Shown: piece by piece, positions 58,340 through 64,000 of the stretch
Layout: each line of letters opens with the position of its first letter
How positions within the stretch are numbered: the first letter of the stretch is position 1
Source: Acanthamoeba castellanii str. Neff
Taxonomy: Eukaryota > Discosea > Longamoebia > Acanthamoebidae
Length of the DNA: 64,000 nt
Assembly: GCF_000313135.1 (NCBI RefSeq)
Contig: NW_004457442.1
Coordinates: 598,778-662,777, forward strand
Reading direction: 5' to 3'
The notes under the pieces: generated by a model
The model's database searches: none
Seen by the model: only the letters and a program-made list of their open reading frames with translations
Told to the model about the DNA's origin: nothing
Translations under genes and position numbers: made by a program

Positions 58340-59186
58340 GGGGATGCAACGAAAACGCATAACACTCGTTAAACGCGTTTAACTAGTTTAACTAGTAAAA
58401 CTGATTAAACTCGTTTAACGACCTGCCCACTCATTGAACGGGTGGGCCACTCGTGAAACGAGTAGAGAACGTGTGAAACGAGTAGAGAACGTGTGAAACG
58501 AGTAGAAACCGCGTGGAACGAGTAAAGCCCGCTAGAACGGGTAAAAAATGCGTAAATAACGAGTAAAACGAGTAAATAACGAGTTAAAGGAGTAAAAAAA
58601 CGCATCCCCTTGGGGATGCAACCGAAACCGAGTGATACGAATTGCACGCGTAACGTGTAAAACTAGTAGGGGGATGGCTTGTTTTCGCGGACATCGCGGG
58701 CCGGCGACTCATCCCCTAGCTCACGCAAAGAACGAACACACATGAAATTCGATGATGGTTGAAGGAAAACTCACCAGCCTTGAAAGCTCAGGGTAGGAGT
58801 GGTGCCAAAATCACTTCGTCAGGCGATGCGCCTCAGGGGGAGCAGTGTGAGGATGGTGAGACAAGCCATTGCGGTGTTGCACTCACCTCTGTCGTGCCTT
58901 TCCTACTCTCACTCTATGACACGTCAGCATGACGTGTCTACGTATTTTCGTACTTCCTTTATTCTGTATTTTCCCACGGAAATAGATTGTTCTCTTTTCT
59001 CCCGTACTACGAATTAGATGTCGTGGGTCCCGTTCCACTGGGCGTAGACGACACGGCCACGCGCATCGTTCCTCACACCTGCAACATGCGGAGCTCACAC
59101 GTTTAGTCGTCCTTGTAAGTCGTTAAACTAGTAAAACTACTAGTAACACTCGTAAAACTAGTTTTACCCGTTTTCGTTGCATCCCC
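58340..59186. repeat. Nested inverted repeats sharing GGGGATGCAACGAAAACG
   Basis: GGGGATGCAACGAAAACG at 58340-58357 is matched exactly in reverse complement at 59169-59186. Between them GCATCCCC-TT-GGGGATGC at 58602-58619 forms a perfect palindrome, followed by GCAACCGAAACCG. The layout reads as two small inverted-repeat units, about 58340-58609 and 58612-59186, abutting at the palindrome. Confidence 0.75.
58450..58600. repeat. Tandem array of about 20-bp units with ACGAGTA core
   Basis: Unit GTGAAACGAGTAGAGAACGT occurs about three times and then decays to shorter (A)ACGAGTAAA units up to the central palindrome. Related (A)CTAGTAAAAC motifs lie at 58378-58402 and 59120-59165. Confidence 0.8.
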
Positions 59187-59511
59187 TTGCTCGTCTCTGT
59201 ACTGGTTCCGCATATTGGTATTGGCACTTGAGTCTCCGCGGGTAGTCGCGGCATCCGCGATGTCCGCAGGTAGTCACAATGTCCGCAATGGCCGCGGTTG
59301 ACTCATCTCCCGAGTTATCACGGTTTACTCTTTTTCTTGGCATTCCCCATCGCACAACGCCGCAGCTCGTGAGTGCCAAGGTGCGTTCAGTGCCGCACCA
59401 CACTACAGCACCTGTAGCTTACGCGTAGCTTACGCGCGACCCACGCGTGGTCAACACGTGTAAAGTGTGCTACGGGTTCTAAGCGTGCTACGCGTTTTCG
59501 GACGCAGGTCC

Positions 59512-59702
59512 CTAGAGGGCTGAGTCCTATCACATCTTGAAGCCCGTCCTCTGCGGCGCATTTTGAACGAAACGGGAGGTCAAGAGCTCACAAGGCAAGC
59601 GAGAAAACGAGCTATCTTTCTTGCGTGGCTTGAGCGCAAAAATTTTCAAGTCAAAACTCCGCACCGAGAATAATATTTTTATTTTCGTTTTTATAACAAC
59701 CT
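59512..59702 (-). repeat. Right terminal inverted repeat
   Basis: Reverse-complement copy of the left arm; the core is 59512-59664. On the minus strand it contains AAAATAAAAATATT, which includes AATAAA and lies just past the SMPD4 stop codon, so this arm may supply that gene's poly(A) signal. Confidence 0.88.
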
Positions 59703-59764
59703 ACGTGACGTGTTCGGAAAAATCCGGGGTGTTGGACAAAATGCGGGGACGGTGCGACCATTAT

Positions 59765-62731
59765 TTAGCTCTTGCGCCATAGAAACCAGGCCAGCCAGAA
59801 GGAGAGTACAAAGAGCATACACAGGAAACAAAAGACCAGAACACCCACTGGTGTAGCCAGTGTGCGCAGCCTTGAGATTGGCAGGATTCCGTGGTCTCCT
59901 CCTGTGTAGCTAGAGATGAGATGCTGCTGCTATAACGCCATTTGGACAGGCCGTACCTATGGGGCTGCCCTTAAGGTAGCGGCAGTGGAGGGCATAGAGA
60001 AATTGCACAAGTGGGGCAAATTCATGGGAGGACACTGGTGGTGGGATGGCCTCCTCCAGATTGTTGCCAATCCCTGTGGTTAGTTAGAATGCGGTCAAAA
60101 CATCATCTGGAGGAGCCTGTATCCGTAGGGTAGGATCATACCACGGGGCATGAAGCGGACATCGAGGGGTGACCACTTCCGAGCAGCAAAGACGCGGCGG
60201 GTTCGTGGGCGAGGGGTAGCCAAGTGGCTTTTTGGCGGCTGCGGAAGGGTTTCAACCTGGCCATCCACCACTCTGGGTGTAAGTAAGGGAAGGAGGGAGG
60301 GCAGGCAGGCGAAGGGTTCGAACAGGTACCTCAAAGATCAATTTTAGCTGTTCCACGAGCTTGAGGATGCGTGTCTTGAGATCTGTTTCGCCAGCAGGCT
60401 TTTCGGTGTCGCCCTGGCCTGTAGGAGGCACAACCTCCACCACCTCCTCACTGGCATCCTGATGTAAACCGAAGGGAGAGAAGGGCCGTAAATATTTAGA
60501 TAGAAATCTCTAGATAATTTCTGCACAATCAAAGAGGCGAAGGGCAGCACCGCGAGAGATGTAAGGGTAGCGATTACGGTGTCGCGGTCGCCCTGCGTGC
60601 TATCGGCAGGACGATAGAACACGGGAGAATAGTCGGCAAGTTGCTTGCAGATCATAGCGCAATGCTGGCGCAGCCGCTCTGCAGCATCGCGACGATATTT
60701 GAGCTCAAGATACTCAGCTCACTCGTTCGGGGACGCACGTCACGCCGCAGGTGGCTTTGGGGGGGGGGGACGCACGTTCGAGCTGCTGGGCTTGGCTGCT
60801 TGGGGCAAAGATGTTCTGCTGAAGCCGCACGATCGTTTCCTCCCCCTCTTTGATGACACTCATGAGCTGTCCATTGCTCAGTGTAGCCACCACCTGCACC
60901 GGAGGAGAAAGGGAGAGGCGGAGAGGGGTTGAGATGGATGGAGTTTGGCGGAGAATTGGCCAGCAAGGAGGGAGCAGCGGGATCGCGACAACACGCACCT
61001 TTTCGTACTGGCGGAGGTCAGCCACGGCGAGGAAATCCAAGTACTTGGATGTCAGGAGACGATAGGCCAGGTGGGAAAAGAACCCCAGGTTGGCGAACAC
61101 GTACGCTCGCCTACACACACACACACACATTACATGACATTGCATGACATGACATACCAGATCACATGTACGGGATGGAGAAGACGTCAGTGCGAGGTCG
61201 TGTGGGAAGAGGCATGCAAGGCTGCTACCATTTTTTAGCAAAATCCTGTGCCGATTGCGTGGGCACCATGCCTGGCGGTTGCACGTATGCAAGCCATATC
61301 TCGACCACCTGCGCGAGGGGAGGTGGAAAAGAAGGCGGAGTACCAGTATCGGCGATTAGTCCACCAACATTGACGTTCGGGCAAAGAACGCTCCGTCGTG
61401 CGCCCATCCAGAATAGAAGGGGAGGGGAGATATCTAACTACCCAAGAGAAGGGAGGACCGCCACCGGACCAGCGGCTGATGGAGGCATCGAGGAATCTCC
61501 ACAAGGGCTTCTGGAGCAGCTGCAAGCTCTGAGCACACCGCCGCCACCGCCACCGCCACCAATTGTGGAAACGGCGCATTGTCAGCTGCGCGTAGAGCGA
61601 AGGTTCACCACCCACCCAACAAAGGAAAGGAGGCGGGCAGTGCGCTCAGGTGTGTTCGAGTACCTCGGTCATGGTGACCGGTGCTTCCGCCGCGGTGTTC
61701 CTCTCATAGGCACCAGCACCTGCGCCACCGGGAGATCTGTCTCGATAGGCTGCGGCACGCGCGATTTTCGCCCCTCTTTCAGTAACCCCTCCTCCTCCTC
61801 CTCCTCCTCCTCCTCCTCCACCTCCTCCCTCTTCGAGCGTCGAGAGGGGGAAGGGAATACATAGATTTGTGGCGGGCATGTGCAGTCACACTCACGTGCG
61901 TTGCACGGCCCACGACACACGAATATGATATGATATGATAAAATATGAGATACGGACCGTAGGGGCTGGTGTAGGGAGTGCGAGTCGGGGTACCCGCTCC
62001 ATACGGGGTTCCTCCGGCAGAGTGCACCAGCAAAGGCGGGAGACTAGTCGAGGCCTCCACTGCAGCGGAGACCAGATGACGCACGAGTGCATGCATCCCC
62101 GCCAGCATGGGCGATGTAGGCTGGCCCCATCCATCAACCCACGCAGCCCGAGGCGGCACCTCACGCTCTGGTTAGCGAGGTGCCACCACCACCACCTCGG
62201 CGAATACAACTGGACGGAGACAAGAGAAGAGTACCTGGCGCTCACCAGAGTCATTGTTGTGCGGAAGCCACATCTCGATGAAAGTGTGCAAAAACGATTT
62301 CGCCACCCGGCGCCCCCTGTTCTGTTGTGTGTGGGGTCCCGGCGAGGTGTCTCTGGTGGGTCCCATGTCAACCACGGACTAACGGTTAGAAGTGGCCACC
62401 AGATCGATCGGCTGGCGTCCGTAGATTGCCACATCTCATCGGCAAGAGGAAGGGGCGCGGTACCGGAGGCCTGGTGAGGGGCTGGCAAGAAGGGCGGAGT
62501 GAGTGCGAACCCCGGCAGGAGAGGGCGGCGCCGAGTGCGGAACGACAGCTGAACTGCTGGGAAAGCACATCTGCAGATACTGCCCAAAGAGGCGCTGGTA
62601 GAGTTGCTGCTGCTCCTGGCTAGCCCCTGCACTACCCCCCTCACCCGGGGAGAGGGGGCGGGCGTTATTACATTACCGTGCCTTTTCGCGCTGCTCTGCT
62701 CCCACACCTCGCCGGGCAGTGGAGGATGGAG

Positions 62732-62773
<42 letters not shown>

Positions 62774-63989
62774 AGCGGGCGCGGGCGTGGTCTACCACCC
62801 AAAATGCAGGAAAGGAAGGCAAGCAGAGGTGTCAAGCGGGGAGAGGAGAGAGACCAGCAGCCTTCTCGGGTTCGGCTGAGAAGCGGGGCAGGTAGGTGCT
62901 CATTCGGCCCCTGTCGTCGGGCTGTGCTTTGCCCCTTGCCTGTACCGCCGTCGTTGTTGCACTGTGAGGATGAACGGTAGGCTGGACGAGAAAAAGAAAC
63001 ACGACATCGCGTCACAATCGCTTACCTGTATGCCCCGTGTCGCCAGGAACGCAAAGCTGACCATATAGAACTCAAACAAGTCTGCCCGAACGCCGCACGA
63101 CCAACAGCACGACACACAAGAGTGAGTGAGAGTCAACTAAGGGACAGCATGCGGTGGTGAGAAGAAGAAGAAAGAAAGGGCGAAGAGTAAGTACTGAGGG
63201 GAATGGTTGAAATGGCAGCGCCCTGTACGTGGCTGGGAATCTTGGACTGGAAGAAGGGCGAGGCGATGGTCGGATCGTTGGCCTTGATGCCCTTCTGCAC
63301 CGACGGCTGTCGCGAAAATAAAGAGAAAGAGTGAGCCAGCCCAGCCCAGAGCGGGAAGAGTCCAACAAGAGCCCACATTCCCGGGAGGAGGGGAGGAGGG
63401 GCCTGGCCTCTAAGATTACCGGCAGCAGAGAGACTGGGACAGCGACTTTGCGATTGTCGTCGACCGACTTGAGGAGATGGGCGAATAGGTCGCTGTTGGG
63501 GCTCAGCAGCTTTCCCCCACCATCCATCGCCCACCACGGACGGAAGTGAGATGACCGTGCAGCGTGTGTGTGTGTGTGTGTGAGAGAGAGAAAGGGAGAG
63601 AGAGAGAGAGAGACGTGACGAGCGAGTGAGGGGTTCCGAGGGTGCACCCCTTTGATGGGACAGTACCTGGCACAAAGCCTCGATGTCCTGCTTCCCGCAT
63701 GCTTCAGCGAACCAGTTCGACCTGCTGCTCACACATGCGTTGGCCGTGCGCGCACGTAGATGTGTAAGCATGGCGAAGGGCAAGAGTGTGACAACGACAC
63801 AGTAATCTGTGGGGTAGTGCCTTGAGTCGAGGCCGAAGATGTGCTGGGGCAGCAAGCCCAAAAATTGATGAAGCTGCAGCGAGTTGCCCTCGTACTCGCG
63901 GACGCTCAACCTGACAAACTCACACTAGTGTGCGTTCAGACGGATCGGTCTTGGGATTCGGGCTTGAGATTATCATCACGGACGGCCAT
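59765..63989 (-). CDS. SMPD4-like (neutral sphingomyelinase 3 family) membrane protein; 5' end uncertain
   Basis: Related to human SMPD4, a tail-anchored ER/nuclear-envelope protein assigned as neutral sphingomyelinase 3. Blocks in SMPD4 order: LQLHQFLGLLPQHIFG (about 63880-63810, equivalent of ELHTIFPWLVESIFG), LFEFYMVSFAFLATRGIQ (63090-63030, equivalent of FEYYIFFFALSLITQ), HTFIEMWLPHNN (62295-62260), VVEIWLAYVQPPGM (61300, equivalent of VLEMWLSYLQPW), YVFANLGFFSHLAYRLL (61090), PRGMILPYGYRLLQ (60150-60110), then a C-terminal transmembrane helix VGVLVFCFLCMLFVLSFWLAW and the stop at 59765. Many exons, not all junctions fixed. An ATG at 63989 (MAVRDDNLKPES) could be the start; a first exon beyond the window is also possible. 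The family shares no obvious catalytic motif with other sphingomyelinases. Confidence 0.8.
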
Positions 63990-64000
63990 GGCAGAGAACC

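Larger units (their letters stand above)
57628..59702. mobile_element. Long-terminal-inverted-repeat element, non-autonomous, about 2.1 kb
   Basis: The segment is flanked by inverted copies of about 190-200 bp. Its core, from GTGCGGAGTTTTGAC (57677) to CTCTAG (57830), returns in reverse complement at 59512-59664 with only scattered differences. A weaker outer AT-rich part extends to AGGTTG at 57628 and CAACCT at 59702. The interior is AT-richer than the surrounding genes, has no ORF above about 90 codons and no transposase signature. It fits a foldback or MITE-like DNA element placed exactly between two convergent genes. Target-site duplications could not be recognised, so the outer ends are approximate. 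Confidence 0.8.

Noticed and set aside
58404..58600. CRISPR-like array
   Set aside because: Units of about 20 bp are adjacent with no unique spacers, and the context is a eukaryotic nuclear genome.
57781..58647. Small ORFs of 60-87 codons inside the inverted-repeat element
   Set aside because: No transposase motif, no codon bias like the neighbouring genes, and they overlap the repeats.
60251..60275. tRNA or other RNA gene in the AT-richer right end
   Set aside because: No cloverleaf or A/B box pair could be built by eye; the region is explained by SMPD4 introns and exons.

Overview
This window is nuclear DNA of an intron-rich, GC-rich protist. It is most consistent with an Amoebozoan of the Acanthamoeba type. 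Genes are packed tightly on both strands. Most are cut by many short GT-AG introns of roughly 60-250 nt with donors such as GTACGN or GTGCGN. The gene content is that of a crawling amoeba: tandem-CH actin binder, CH-RhoGAP, LRR-FYVE, GATA and RFX factors, EMC3, SNRNP200/Brr2. Acanthamoeba is inferred from style and content; no species marker was checked. No rRNA, tRNA or CRISPR was seen.

Layout, left to right: class 3 lipase (-, 3' end beyond the window); tandem-CH giant coiled-coil protein (-); EMC3 (+); CDC123-like ATP-grasp protein (-); ankyrin-repeat protein (+); intronless Brr2 helicase (+); two-finger GATA factor (+); FAM133-like SR-type protein (-); membrane-anchored carbonic anhydrase-related protein with lost zinc ligands (-); RFX factor with a fungal-type regulatory region (-); RRM-tyrosine phosphatase fusion (-); J-domain-less type I DnaJ protein (+); F-box fused to a degenerate Arf-like domain (+); ABCB-type half transporter (-); LRR-FYVE protein (-); CH-coiled coil-RhoGAP protein (+); a roughly 2.1 kb long-terminal-inverted-repeat element with nested smaller inverted repeats; and an SMPD4-like neutral sphingomyelinase (-) at the right edge.

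For EMC3, ankyrin, GATA, FAM133, carbonic anhydrase, RFX, RRM-phosphatase, DnaJ-like and F-box/Arf I followed every exon junction by hand and the reading phase closes, so those models are strong. The 5' ends of the CH coiled-coil and CDC123-like genes, the CH-domain exons of the RhoGAP gene, and several SMPD4 exons are not fully resolved. The genes do not form one pathway. Loose themes are RNA processing (Brr2, FAM133, RRM fusion), membrane and lipid biology (lipase, EMC3, FYVE, ABC, SMPD4) and actin or Rho control (CH proteins, RhoGAP). The most unusual content is the set of domain fusions and pseudo-enzymes, together with the nested inverted-repeat element.
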